NCBI GenBank assembly: GCA_035293405.1
Contig: DATDOE010000098.1
Coordinates: 1-64,000 of the forward strand
Length of the DNA: 64,000 nucleotides
Direction: 5' to 3'
DNA from: Gp6-AA40 sp035293405
Lineage (GTDB): Bacteria; Acidobacteriota; Vicinamibacteria; Vicinamibacterales; UBA2999
Made by a program: the position numbers and the translations under genes. The stretch's first letter is position 1; each line of letters begins with the position of its first letter. Shown in pieces: positions 32,216 through 40,324 of this stretch. Below the pieces are notes generated by a model. It saw only the letters and a list, made by a program, of their open reading frames with translations. It was not told the DNA's origin and made no database searches.

Positions 32216-33802
32216 GTGAAGATCCTCTTCTTCGGGCGCCACTTCACGTACTTCCGCAACTTCGAGTCCGTGCTCCGGGGCCTCGCCGAACGCGGCCACC
32301 ACATTCATCTGGCCGCCGACCGCGACGAGGCGGTCGGAGGACTGCAGCTCGTACAGACCCTCGCCGCCACCTACCCGAATCTCACCTACGGCGAAGCGCC
32401 CCCCCGCGCGGCGGATGACGATGCGTGGGTGGCCAGTCATCTTCGCCTCGGCCTCGACTATTTACGCTACCAGCATCGGATCTTCGATCGGGCGCTGACG
32501 TTGCGCGAGCGTTCGCGCGATCGGACGCCGGCCATCTTCGTCAGCGCGGGCCGGATCGTCCGGCGGATCGGCGAGCCGGCGCGCCGCCTCGTGGTGGCCG
32601 TGCTGCGGAAACTGGAGCGCTACGTGCCGGAGGATCCGGCGATCCGCGAATACATCGCGTCGCGCATGCCCGATGTCGTGCTCATCACGCCGCTCATCAA
32701 CCTGGGCTCATCGCAGATCGAATACCAGCGGGCGGCCCGCGGGCTGGGCATTCCCAACGCGCTCTGCGTGTGGAGCTGGGATCACCTGTCGAGCAAGGCG
32801 CTGATCCGCGACTGGCCGGATCGGGTGTTCGTGTGGAACGACGTCCAGCGTCAGGAAGCGCTCGACCTCCACGGCCTTCCCGCCGAGTGTATTGTTGTCA
32901 CCGGCGCGCAGTGCTTCGACCAGTGGTTCAACCGGCAGCCGTCGCGCGACCGCGCGAGCTTCTGCGCGCACGTCGGCCTGCCCGGCGACCGGCCCTTCGT
33001 CATGTACGCGTGCTCGACGCTGTTCGACCACAGTCCGCCGGAGGCGAAGCTGGTCGTCGAATGGATTCGACGCATCCGCGCCAGCCGCCTCCCGCATCTG
33101 CAGGACGTGGGCATCCTCGTGCGGCCGCATCCGTCGCGGCTCTTCGAGTGGGACAACATCGATCTCACCACGATGGGGCCGACGGTGCTCTGGGGCAGAA
33201 ACCCGCTCGATCCGGTGTCGAAGGCCGACTACTTCGACTCGATGTATCACAGCGCCGTGCTCGTCGGGTTGATCACCAGCGCGTTCATCGAGGCGGGCAT
33301 CGTCGGGCGCGAGGTGCACACGCTGCTCGACCCCGAATTCGAAGACAACCAGTTGGGCACCGTCCACTACCACTACCTCACGAACACCGCCGGCGGGCTG
33401 CTCACGGTCGGGAAGGGCTTCGACGATCACCTCGAGCGGCTGAGTGACACGCTCTCGCGGGAGACGAGGACGGTGGTGAAGCCGTTCGTGCAGGCGTTCG
33501 TGCGCCCGCACGGCCTGGACGTGGCGGCCACGCCACGGTTCGTGGAGCACGTCGAAGCCATGAATGGACTGAAGACCCTGACGGCCTCACCGGACGTCCT
33601 CGGATTCTTCTGGCACTGGGCGATCGGCCGCCTGCGCGCGCTGCGGCACGATCAGCGCTTCGATCGGTGGGTGCTCTCCGAGCGCGAGCAGGCGGTCAAG
33701 CTTCGCCATCGGCTGAATGCCGAGCGCAGGGCCAAAGAGCGGAGGGCCGCTCGGGAGGCGCTCGAGGCCGAGAAGGAGCGGGAGAAGGTGAGGCATGGCT
33801 AA
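32216..33802 (+). CDS. Surface carbohydrate glycosyltransferase-like protein (GT-B type)
   Basis: 528 aa. The N-terminus MKILFFGRHFTYFRNFESVL...RGLAERGHHIHLAAD is a GT-B-like Rossmann start. The middle contains SSQIEYQRAARGLGIPNALCVWSWDHLSSK and the C-terminal half VLWGRNPLDP...ADYFDSMYHSAVLVGLITSAFIEAGIVG, as in CDP-glycerol/UDP-sugar dependent surface polysaccharide enzymes. The tail (about 490-528) is a charged helix (EREQAVKLRHRLNAERRAKE). It probably acts with the divergent carbamoyl/deacetylase fusion on a surface glycan. No exact family assignment. It overlaps the next gene by 8 nt. Confidence 0.75.
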   Translation: MKILFFGRHFTYFRNFESVLRGLAERGHHIHLAADRDEAVGGLQLVQTLAATYPNLTYGEAPPRAADDDAWVASHLRLGLDYLRYQHRIFDRALTLRERSRDRTPAIFVSAGRIVRRIGEPARRLVVAVLRKLERYVPEDPAIREYIASRMPDVVLITPLINLGSSQIEYQRAARGLGIPNALCVWSWDHLSSKALIRDWPDRVFVWNDVQRQEALDLHGLPAECIVVTGAQCFDQWFNRQPSRDRASFCAHVGLPGDRPFVMYACSTLFDHSPPEAKLVVEWIRRIRASRLPHLQDVGILVRPHPSRLFEWDNIDLTTMGPTVLWGRNPLDPVSKADYFDSMYHSAVLVGLITSAFIEAGIVGREVHTLLDPEFEDNQLGTVHYHYLTNTAGGLLTVGKGFDDHLERLSDTLSRETRTVVKPFVQAFVRPHGLDVAATPRFVEHVEAMNGLKTLTASPDVLGFFWHWAIGRLRALRHDQRFDRWVLSEREQAVKLRHRLNAERRAKERRAAREALEAEKEREKVRHG

Positions 33803-34109
33803 TCCGCACGCTCCCTATCACCCGATCATCTATCAAATCGACGGCGTGCTCTGGCTGAAAAGGCACTTCGAGGGCGGGTATCTCTTCCGCCGGTTGGTCG
33901 TTGTCGAAGCATGGCGCGACGAGAACGCGCCGGCCGGGTGGCGGCTGGAATACGGCCTTCAGAACGCGACCCCGAACGAGGCTGCCACTCCCGCGGACAC
34001 CGTGCTCGAGGGCGACGCGCTCACGTTTGCGATCAAGGTGGACTCGCCTGCCGGCGCGAGGCCGAGTATCAGCGGGCAGCTGCGCATCGAGATGCGGCAG
34101 TGGCAGTAA
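33795..34109 (+). CDS. Hypothetical protein (104 aa)
   Basis: Starts within the end of the glycosyltransferase-like gene (ATG 33795, 8-nt overlap), so the two are translationally coupled. No signal peptide or membrane segment. Strand-rich sequence with YQIDGVLWLKRHFEGGYLFRRLVVVEAWRD and a closing SGQLRIEMRQW. Not recognised. It may be a small partner of the glycan enzyme. Confidence 0.65.
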   Translation: MANPHAPYHPIIYQIDGVLWLKRHFEGGYLFRRLVVVEAWRDENAPAGWRLEYGLQNATPNEAATPADTVLEGDALTFAIKVDSPAGARPSISGQLRIEMRQWQ

Positions 34110-34141
34110 CATACGTTCTTCGTCTCCAGGCTGGAGGATTG

Positions 34142-34570
34142 ATGCGGCGACGCGTTCGGACCCTGTGTTTCCTCGCCGGGCTTGCCCTTGCCGTCACCTC
34201 GTCTGCCCAGGAAGGCCATCCGCTGGTCGGCTCGTGGCACGGCGACTGGGGGCTCGGTGCCGCCGCCCGCCAGGATCTCACCGTGGTGATCGACTACACG
34301 CCCGACGGCGCCAACGTCACCGGCATCGCCAACCCTGGCTTCGATCACGCGCCGCTTCGGAACCTCACGCTGGCGATTGCCAGGCCGACCGACTGGAACG
34401 TGACGTTCGACGTGGAGTTGAAGGACAAGTCGGGAACGGTGACGCGCTATGTCGCCGCCGGAAAGCTGGACAAGATTGGATCCGATCGACGGACGCTGGC
34501 CGGCACCTGGACCGCCGGTACGGCCAAGGGCGATTTCAAGATCACGCGAGACAGGGACTATTCCCGGTAG
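34142..34570 (+). CDS. Small secreted protein, hypothetical
   Basis: 142 aa from ATG 34142, preceded by GGAGG 4 nt upstream. Signal peptide RVRTLCFLAGLALAVTSSAQ, then a single beta-rich domain: PLVGSWHGDWG, QDLTVVIDYTPDGANVTGIANPG, RTLAGTWTAGTAKGDFKITRD. The pattern resembles the small lipocalin-like secreted proteins common in Acidobacteriota, but no family was identified. It leads a run of three exported proteins (34142-35830). Confidence 0.7.
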   Translation: MRRRVRTLCFLAGLALAVTSSAQEGHPLVGSWHGDWGLGAAARQDLTVVIDYTPDGANVTGIANPGFDHAPLRNLTLAIARPTDWNVTFDVELKDKSGTVTRYVAAGKLDKIGSDRRTLAGTWTAGTAKGDFKITRDRDYSR

Positions 34571-34583
34571 CAGGAGGCCCGTG

Positions 34584-34979
34584 ATGCGCATTCGCATTCT
34601 GTTGGCGCTCGGTGTCGCGGCGGCGCTGGCCGCTCCGCTCTCGGCGCACCACTCGTTCGCGGCGGAGTACGGCAGCGAGCCGGCCAATCTCAAGGGCGCG
34701 GTCACCAAGATCGAGTGGCACAACCCGCATGTCTTCTTCTACATCGACGTGAGGGACGAGGAGACCGGCAAGGTCACCAACTGGGCGCTCGAGATGGGCG
34801 CGCCGGCGGTCATTCAGCGCAACGGCTGGACGCGTACGACGATGAAGATTGGCGACATGGTGATCGTCACCGGGACCCGGGCGAAGAACGGGAAGCCGCT
34901 CGCCAACGCCCGCACGGTGATCATGGCCAGCACCGGCAAGAAGCTGGGCGCGGGCTCGAGCGAAGGGGCCATTCCGTGA
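34584..34979 (+). CDS. DUF6152 family exported protein
   Basis: 131 aa. Signal peptide RILLALGVAAALAAPLS, then AHHSFAAEYGSEPANLKGAV and WHNPHVFFYIDVRDE, the hallmark His-His and NPH segments of DUF6152. An AGGAGG site lies about 6 nt before; GTG 34581 adjoins the chosen ATG. The stop overlaps the next start (GTGA), so both are translated together. Function unknown. Confidence 0.85.
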   Translation: MRIRILLALGVAAALAAPLSAHHSFAAEYGSEPANLKGAVTKIEWHNPHVFFYIDVRDEETGKVTNWALEMGAPAVIQRNGWTRTTMKIGDMVIVTGTRAKNGKPLANARTVIMASTGKKLGAGSSEGAIP

Positions 34980-35830
34980 CCGGCTCCAGCCGCCTCGTCA
35001 TCACGGCCGTCGTCGCGATCGTGCTCGCGATCGTGGTCGCGTGGCCGATGCCGTCACAGGCGCAGGCCCCCGCGCCCGCGCGCGGCGGGCAAGCGTCGCC
35101 GAAGCCGGCGGCTCCTCCGGCCGCAGAGGCTCCGCGCCTGCCGAACGGGCAGATCAACCTCGGCGCCGTTCGCGGCCAGAAGGGATTCTGGAATTCCTTC
35201 AACGGACAACTTGTCGGGCGAACGGGGAACGCGCTGCCGACCAATCTGCTGATCGAAGACGTGCCGTTCCGGCCGTGGGCCAAGGCGCTGTACGAGTACC
35301 GCCGCTTCCGCGACGGCCTGGACGATCCGCACGCGCGCTGCCAGCCGGCCGGCGGCATCCGCTTTCTCACTGCGCCGAACGGGACGGAGTTCGTGCAGCA
35401 GCCCGAGCTCAATCGGATCCTCGTCCTCGACGGTGAGAACCGCGACTGGAAGCGGATCGCGATGGAGCCGGGCCGCACGCATCCCTCCGAGGACGACTTG
35501 AACCCGAGCTACTTCGGCGATGCGATCGGCCGCTGGGACGGGGACACGCTCGTCGTCGATACGGTGGGCTTCAACGAGAAATTCTGGGCGTTCAGGAACG
35601 GGATGCCGCACACGCGCTTTCTTCACCTGGTCGAACGCTACACGCGTCTCGACATGAATCGCATCCGATACGAGTTCACGGTGGACGACAAAGGCGCGTA
35701 CACGCGGCCGTGGTCCGGCGGCTGGCACATCAACTGGCAGCAAACCAACTACGACGGCTCGCCGGGCGGCGAGATCCACGAGTACTTCTGCATCGACAAC
35801 GAGCGCGACTCAGAGCATCTCGAACGCTAG
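34976..35830 (+). CDS. Conserved secreted protein of unknown function, DUF6152-coupled
   Basis: 284 aa from GTG 34976, overlapping the DUF6152 stop as GTGA. Signal peptide LVITAVVAIVLAIVVAWPMPSQAQ, a Pro/Ala linker, then a domain with VPFRPWAKALYEYRRF, DDPHARCQPAGGIRFLTAPNG and GRWDGDTLVVDTVGFNEKFW. This domain is frequent next to DUF6152 genes in soil bacteria, from general knowledge, but has no known activity. Upstream frame extension to 34715 is rejected because it overlaps the previous gene and removes the signal peptide. Confidence 0.8.
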   Translation: MTGSSRLVITAVVAIVLAIVVAWPMPSQAQAPAPARGGQASPKPAAPPAAEAPRLPNGQINLGAVRGQKGFWNSFNGQLVGRTGNALPTNLLIEDVPFRPWAKALYEYRRFRDGLDDPHARCQPAGGIRFLTAPNGTEFVQQPELNRILVLDGENRDWKRIAMEPGRTHPSEDDLNPSYFGDAIGRWDGDTLVVDTVGFNEKFWAFRNGMPHTRFLHLVERYTRLDMNRIRYEFTVDDKGAYTRPWSGGWHINWQQTNYDGSPGGEIHEYFCIDNERDSEHLER

Positions 35831-35846
35831 CGGTCTCGCGAAGGAC

Positions 35847-36260
35847 TCAGAGCCCGTCAACCGACCAGTCGTCTTCGGGCGCCCTGCCGAGCAGCCGCTC
35901 GATGGTGCGCTCGATCCGTCCGCGGTTGGCCTCGTCCACCTCGACGAACTTCACCGCGAAGCCGTAGTTCTCCCGCATGTACAGCGTTTCGCCGAGCAGG
36001 GTGACCCAGCCTTCGCCGGGCAGCTCGATGCGCAGGTTGATGCGGCGGCCGACGGCGACCTCGTTGTGAGACTCGATGAGACACCCGCCGGTGCTGAGGT
36101 CGTGGATGCGCACCGCCACGTCCAGCGCGCCGAGGCGATAGCCGTCGAAAGGCCCGGCCAGACGCGGCGACTCGCGGCGCGAGATCGCCGGATCGGAGCT
36201 GCCGAGCTCCGCCGGCGGCCGCACACGGGGATCGAGCGAGTCGGTCACGGTGGTCACCAT
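35847..36260 (-). CDS. PilZ domain protein (copy 4 of a tandem set)
   Basis: 137 aa. It carries both c-di-GMP binding signatures: RESPR (RxxxR) and DLSTGG (DxSxxG), followed by the PilZ barrel (RRINLRIELPGEGWVTLLGE, ENYGFAVKFVEVDEANRGRIERT). A 20-residue acidic tail (LLGRAPEDDWSVDGL) follows. It starts 7 nt inside the end of the preceding PilZ gene, so it is coupled. Probable c-di-GMP receptor; output partner unknown. Confidence 0.9.
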   Translation of the reverse strand: MVTTVTDSLDPRVRPPAELGSSDPAISRRESPRLAGPFDGYRLGALDVAVRIHDLSTGGCLIESHNEVAVGRRINLRIELPGEGWVTLLGETLYMRENYGFAVKFVEVDEANRGRIERTIERLLGRAPEDDWSVDGL

Positions 36261-36628
36261 CGAGCAGGACCGGACAGGCGTTCGACGGTGCGCTCGATGC
36301 GCGCGCGGGTGGCCTCGTCCAGGTGGATGAATTTCACCGTCACGGTGGGGCCCTGGCGACGGAGCGCGTCGCCCTGCACCGTGATCCAGCCTTCACCGGG
36401 TAAATCAATCTGCAGCCTGATGAGGCGGCCTCTGTAGATCTCGGGCTCGACGATGCAGCCGGCGAGGCTGAGGTCGCGGACCTGCACTTGGACGTCCGAG
36501 GCGCCGAGGCGGTAGGCCTCGAAGGGGCCGGCGGCGCGCCGCGACGGGCGCGCATCCCGACGATCAGACGTGCCGGAATCAGTCATCGAGCGGGCCAGCG
36601 GATCGAGTGTGTTGGTCACGGTGGTCAC
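36254..36628 (-). CDS. PilZ domain protein (copy 3)
   Basis: 124 aa. The RPSRR (RxxxR) and DLSLAG (DxSxxG) motifs are present. The barrel region (GRLIRLQIDLPGEGWITVQGD) is nearly identical to copy 2, indicating recent duplication. It begins with ATG overlapping the stop of copy 2 (ATGA) and shares the MTTVTNTLDP leader with that copy. Confidence 0.9.
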   Translation of the reverse strand: MTTVTNTLDPLARSMTDSGTSDRRDARPSRRAAGPFEAYRLGASDVQVQVRDLSLAGCIVEPEIYRGRLIRLQIDLPGEGWITVQGDALRRQGPTVTVKFIHLDEATRARIERTVERLSGPARW

Positions 36629-36996
36629 GATGGAGGAGGTCCGGAGAGGCGTTCGACGGTGCGTTCGATGCGCGCCCGGGTCGGCTCGTCCAGGTGGATG
36701 AATCTCACCGCGAAGGCGCGGCCCTCGCGCTGGAGCGCGTCGCCCTGCACCGTGATCCAGCCTTCGCCGGGCAGATCAATCTGCAGCCTGATGTGGCGGC
36801 CGCGATAGATCTCCTCGTCCGGCTCGACGAGGCAGCCGGCGACGCTGAGGTCGCGGACCCGGACCTGGAGGTCCGAGGCGCCGAGGCGGTAGGCCTCGAA
36901 GGGGCCGGCGGCGCGCGGTGACTGGCGCGCGTCCTCACGATCGGGCGGGCCGGAATCAGTCATCGCGTGCGCAGGTGGATCGAGTGTGTTGGTCAC
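36625..36996 (-). CDS. PilZ domain protein (copy 2)
   Basis: 123 aa. RQSPR (RxxxR) and DLSVAG (DxSxxG) precede GRHIRLQIDLPGEGWITVQG. Closest to copy 3. The N-terminal ~35 residues are polar and disordered-looking, then FEAYRLGASDLQVRVRDLS begins the fold. An 80-nt gap separates it from copy 1 upstream. Confidence 0.9.
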   Translation of the reverse strand: MTNTLDPPAHAMTDSGPPDREDARQSPRAAGPFEAYRLGASDLQVRVRDLSVAGCLVEPDEEIYRGRHIRLQIDLPGEGWITVQGDALQREGRAFAVRFIHLDEPTRARIERTVERLSGPPPS

Positions 36997-37076
36997 GGGG
37001 GTTCATCGAGAAAGGGGACCGGAGGCGGCCGGGAAATAGAGGGCCTCGAAAAAAAGCCAGAGGGCCGTCGTCGCGC

Positions 37077-37406
37077 TCAGACGCCGTTCAAGCCGCCGTC
37101 GAGGGTCCAGTCCTCGCCTGGCGACACGGCGAGCAGGCGCTCGAGCGCGCGCTCGAGGCGACCGCGAATGTCCTTGTCCACGTCGACGAACTTCACCGCG
37201 AATCCGTAGTTGGCCCGCAGCCGGACGATTTCGGCCTGCACGACGAGCCGGCCCTCGCCTGGCAGGTCGAGGTGCAGGGTGATCCGACGGCCGATCTCGA
37301 CGTTGAACGGGGCCTCGATGAGGCACCCGCCGAGGCTGAGATCGTGAATGCGCACGAGCATAGGGACACGTATCCACGCGGCGCGCGGCCGGAGGGGCCC
37401 GGCCAC
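37077..37406 (-). CDS. PilZ domain protein (copy 1), N-terminus possibly frameshifted
   Basis: 109 aa from GTG 37406 (MAGPLRPRAAWIRVPMLVRI). DLSLGG (DxSxxG) and the barrel are intact, but the RxxxR arm seen in the other copies is missing. In the neighbouring frame, an ATG near 37478 opens MTTGCDALPRVQPV, like the leader of copies 2-4, and runs out of frame just before the PilZ core. So the gene may be the result of an indel, with binding to c-di-GMP weakened. Confidence 0.75.
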   Translation of the reverse strand: MAGPLRPRAAWIRVPMLVRIHDLSLGGCLIEAPFNVEIGRRITLHLDLPGEGRLVVQAEIVRLRANYGFAVKFVDVDKDIRGRLERALERLLAVSPGEDWTLDGGLNGV

Positions 37407-37540
37407 GCGCCGCGCGCTCGGAATTGCCGATTACGGCCACCGGCTGCACTCGGGGGAGCGCGTCACATCCGGTGGTCATGAGAAAGGGGAGCGATGGCGA
37501 CCGAAAAATAGAGCCTTGAAAAGAAATCGGGTGATCGGGC

Positions 37541-40291
37541 TCAGGTGCCAGCGAGCGCGGAGGTCGGTTCCGGCGGCTCAATGCCCAACCGCTGCCGCTT
37601 CAGGTAGAGGCCCTTTCGCGACAGGCCGAGCATCGCGGCCGTGTCCTCGATGCGTCCGTGACATTTCTTGAAGGCGTACTGCAGCAAGGCCTGCTCGAGG
37701 TGTTGGACGGCCGCGGCCATCGGCTGATCCAGCCGCACGACGACCTCAGTGGGCTCGAGCACGCGCTCGGACGCCGGAATAGTCCGGCGTGACGCGGCGA
37801 TTTCCGGTGAGAGATGTTCCGGCATCAGCACCGCGCCCGCTTCGGCGAGAGCCGCGAGGCGGCGCATCTCGTTGGCCAGCTGCCGTACGTTCCCCGGCCA
37901 ACGATAGAGCACCAGGTACTCCATGGCGTCTTCCGACAGGCGCAGGTCCCCCTTGCCGTACTCCTGCGCGTGCTTTCGGAGGTAATGGTTTGCCAGCGTG
38001 GGGATCTCCACTCGACGCTCGCGCAGCGGCGGGAGGTGCAGCCGGACGATGTTGAGACGGTAGAAGAGGTCTTCGCGGAAGCGGCCTTGGGAGACGAGTG
38101 TTTCCAGGTCGGCGTTGGTGGCCACGAGCACGCGCACGTCGACGCGGGAGGGCTGTGTCTCACCAATCGGGTGCACCTCGTTGGATTCGAGGAAGCGCAG
38201 CAACTTGGGCTGGACTTCCAGGCTGGTGTCACCGATTTCATCGAGGAACAGCGTGCCGCCGCCGGCCCCGCGGATGACGCCCTGGAAATGATCGACGGCG
38301 CCGGTGAACGCGCCGCGACGATGGCCGAACAGCTGCGAGTCCAGCATGTCCCTCGGCGTCGAGGTGCAGTTGAAGGGCAGGAACGTGGATTTGGCGCGGG
38401 GCGAGCACGCGTGAATCGTGCGGGCGAGAACTTCCTTGCCTGTCCCTGTTTCGCCGGTGATGAGGACTGGCACGTTGGTCGCGGCGATACGACGCGCCGT
38501 GGCGAGGACGGTCTGCATCTCTTCGGCGAGGAAGATGGCGCCGCCCTGATCTTCGACTGGGTCCTCCGGCCATAGAGCGGCGCGGCGGCGCTCTTCCTCA
38601 CGCGAACGTTCCAAGGCGAGGGCGGCACCGCCGATGCGGAGGATGTCGCCGAGGAGGATGGCCTTGATGGGGTCGTCGGGGACTTCACAGACTAGCGCGA
38701 CTCGCTTCCCCTGAACGTCACCGAGGGGGAGAGAGCGGCTGTTCGGTTCCTGCACGATCGTCTGGGCGGTGATCGAGACTCGGGCGCTGGGAGATAGATC
38801 GCAGGACCTGATTGCGTGTAGAAGCTCGTGGCCAAGAAGTCGCGGACTGTAGGCTAAGTCGAACGCCGAAGCCAAGTGATCGATCACCACTAGCTGATCT
38901 GGTGGCTCCAGGACGACAGGCTGGTCATCTGGAGAAAGGTTCTCGAGAAGTTTCTTTGCGGTGGCGTTATTGCTAGCTTCGTGGCCACTTGCGGTAATCG
39001 CTTCGAGAGGCCCGCACTTATTGCGATGTTCTGCCCAGATACGAAAGCTGCGGGACGCGAACGGCGATGACTCCGTTCTACGGAATTGCCTCCAGACTAG
39101 ACCACAAGCGTGGGCGTACTCTGCCTGATGCTCTTTGAGGCTTGTGGCACCCAATCGGCTTGCATCGACTAGCTCTCGAGAGCACTCGCTAGTGTCCCCC
39201 AAGTAACCTAGAGCGACTGCTCGCAGAGTCTTTAGGGCCGCAAGGGATAAGGTGTCGTTCACTTTAGCGAATTCGCTAAGCTGCGATTGGGCCAGACTCG
39301 CCGCAGCAGACCATTGCCCACGGCGGATGAGCAACCGGACGCTTATAGCTGCTGCACTACGGAAGCTAAAGCTCAGAAGCAAATCGTCTCGTCGGAGCAG
39401 GTCAAGTCTCTTCAAAGCATTTTCGCAACGGGTGAGATCGCCGAGCGCCAGATTCATTCGCGCGACGCTTTCGAGCGCTGCGAGTTCGACGTAGATGCTC
39501 GCTGGCGATTGAAGGAGTCTCTCAAGCAATACGCGAGCATGGTCGAAGTTGCCGCTGACGAGGGCCACGTGGGCATCATTGGTCTCGATGGCGGCGTCGG
39601 AGCTCACATGCCCGGTTATCCGAGCGAAGGTCCTAGCGTCGGAGATATGCCGGCCAAAACTATCGGCATCGCACTCGATGATCGCGACGCAGGAAGCGTT
39701 CAGCGCTACTAGCTGTTCTAGCCACACATTTGGCCGCAGCATCAGGAGACTTCGCGCAACTCTGAGATGTCGGTCGGCCTCGATTGCCCGTCCTCTCTGA
39801 GCTTCCATTAGGGCAACCGAATCGTGAAGAAAGGCCGTGACGTGCGCGTCACCGGCACTAGAAACGCACTGTCGAACATCCGCCAGTAAAGCCGTAAGGT
39901 GAGCCTCCGGACAACCTATCGCGAGTAGGCGGAAGAGGTGCGCCTGAGCCCATGCGAGCGCGTGCTTGTCACGCCCTTCCTTTGCGAGACGAATCGCGTG
40001 CCTAAATTCAGCGCTGGCGTCCTCAACGCGACCCTCTCTCTTTCGAATTAGCCCCATCACAATGTGGGACTCTGCGCGTGTAGATAGAGGAGTGTTCGGG
40101 TCGTGAAGTGAGGCGGCGAGTTCCTGCGCGATCTTGACTCGCCCTGTGTATACGCATGCGTGCGCAATCAACGAGCGGAGTTCCGGACGAAGCTGTCTTA
40201 GCCTGGGAATGTCGATGCCGGCGGTTTGCGAGATGATGGAGAAGTGGCCCTTGTCGAAGAGCTCTTGCACTCTGTCAAGGTCGAACTCCAT
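37541..40291 (-). CDS. TPR-like sensor / AAA+ sigma-54 activator / Fis-type HTH regulator
   Basis: 916 aa. Residues 1-420: helical repeats of TPR type (e.g. SHIVMGLIRKREGRVEDASA near 75-95; AHVALVSGNFDHARVLLERL near 240). Residues about 440-590: linker with GAF-like features. Residues 590-825: sigma-54 activator AAA+ domain with GETGTGKE (613-620), GAFTGA (660-665) and GGGTLFLDEI. C-terminus: Fis-type HTH (IEDTAAMLGLSRKGLYLKRQ). All residues needed to drive sigma-54 promoters are present. TPR repeats are the peptide-binding module of RRNPP regulators, so a peptide ligand is conceivable. A matching -24/-12 promoter lies at 44477-44494. The N-terminal two thirds have lower G+C than the AAA+ part. 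Confidence 0.92.
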   Translation of the reverse strand: MEFDLDRVQELFDKGHFSIISQTAGIDIPRLRQLRPELRSLIAHACVYTGRVKIAQELAASLHDPNTPLSTRAESHIVMGLIRKREGRVEDASAEFRHAIRLAKEGRDKHALAWAQAHLFRLLAIGCPEAHLTALLADVRQCVSSAGDAHVTAFLHDSVALMEAQRGRAIEADRHLRVARSLLMLRPNVWLEQLVALNASCVAIIECDADSFGRHISDARTFARITGHVSSDAAIETNDAHVALVSGNFDHARVLLERLLQSPASIYVELAALESVARMNLALGDLTRCENALKRLDLLRRDDLLLSFSFRSAAAISVRLLIRRGQWSAAASLAQSQLSEFAKVNDTLSLAALKTLRAVALGYLGDTSECSRELVDASRLGATSLKEHQAEYAHACGLVWRQFRRTESSPFASRSFRIWAEHRNKCGPLEAITASGHEASNNATAKKLLENLSPDDQPVVLEPPDQLVVIDHLASAFDLAYSPRLLGHELLHAIRSCDLSPSARVSITAQTIVQEPNSRSLPLGDVQGKRVALVCEVPDDPIKAILLGDILRIGGAALALERSREEERRRAALWPEDPVEDQGGAIFLAEEMQTVLATARRIAATNVPVLITGETGTGKEVLARTIHACSPRAKSTFLPFNCTSTPRDMLDSQLFGHRRGAFTGAVDHFQGVIRGAGGGTLFLDEIGDTSLEVQPKLLRFLESNEVHPIGETQPSRVDVRVLVATNADLETLVSQGRFREDLFYRLNIVRLHLPPLRERRVEIPTLANHYLRKHAQEYGKGDLRLSEDAMEYLVLYRWPGNVRQLANEMRRLAALAEAGAVLMPEHLSPEIAASRRTIPASERVLEPTEVVVRLDQPMAAAVQHLEQALLQYAFKKCHGRIEDTAAMLGLSRKGLYLKRQRLGIEPPEPTSALAGT

Positions 40292-40324
40292 GCCGCCTCC
40301 ACAAGGTCCTTGTGAGTTTAGAGA

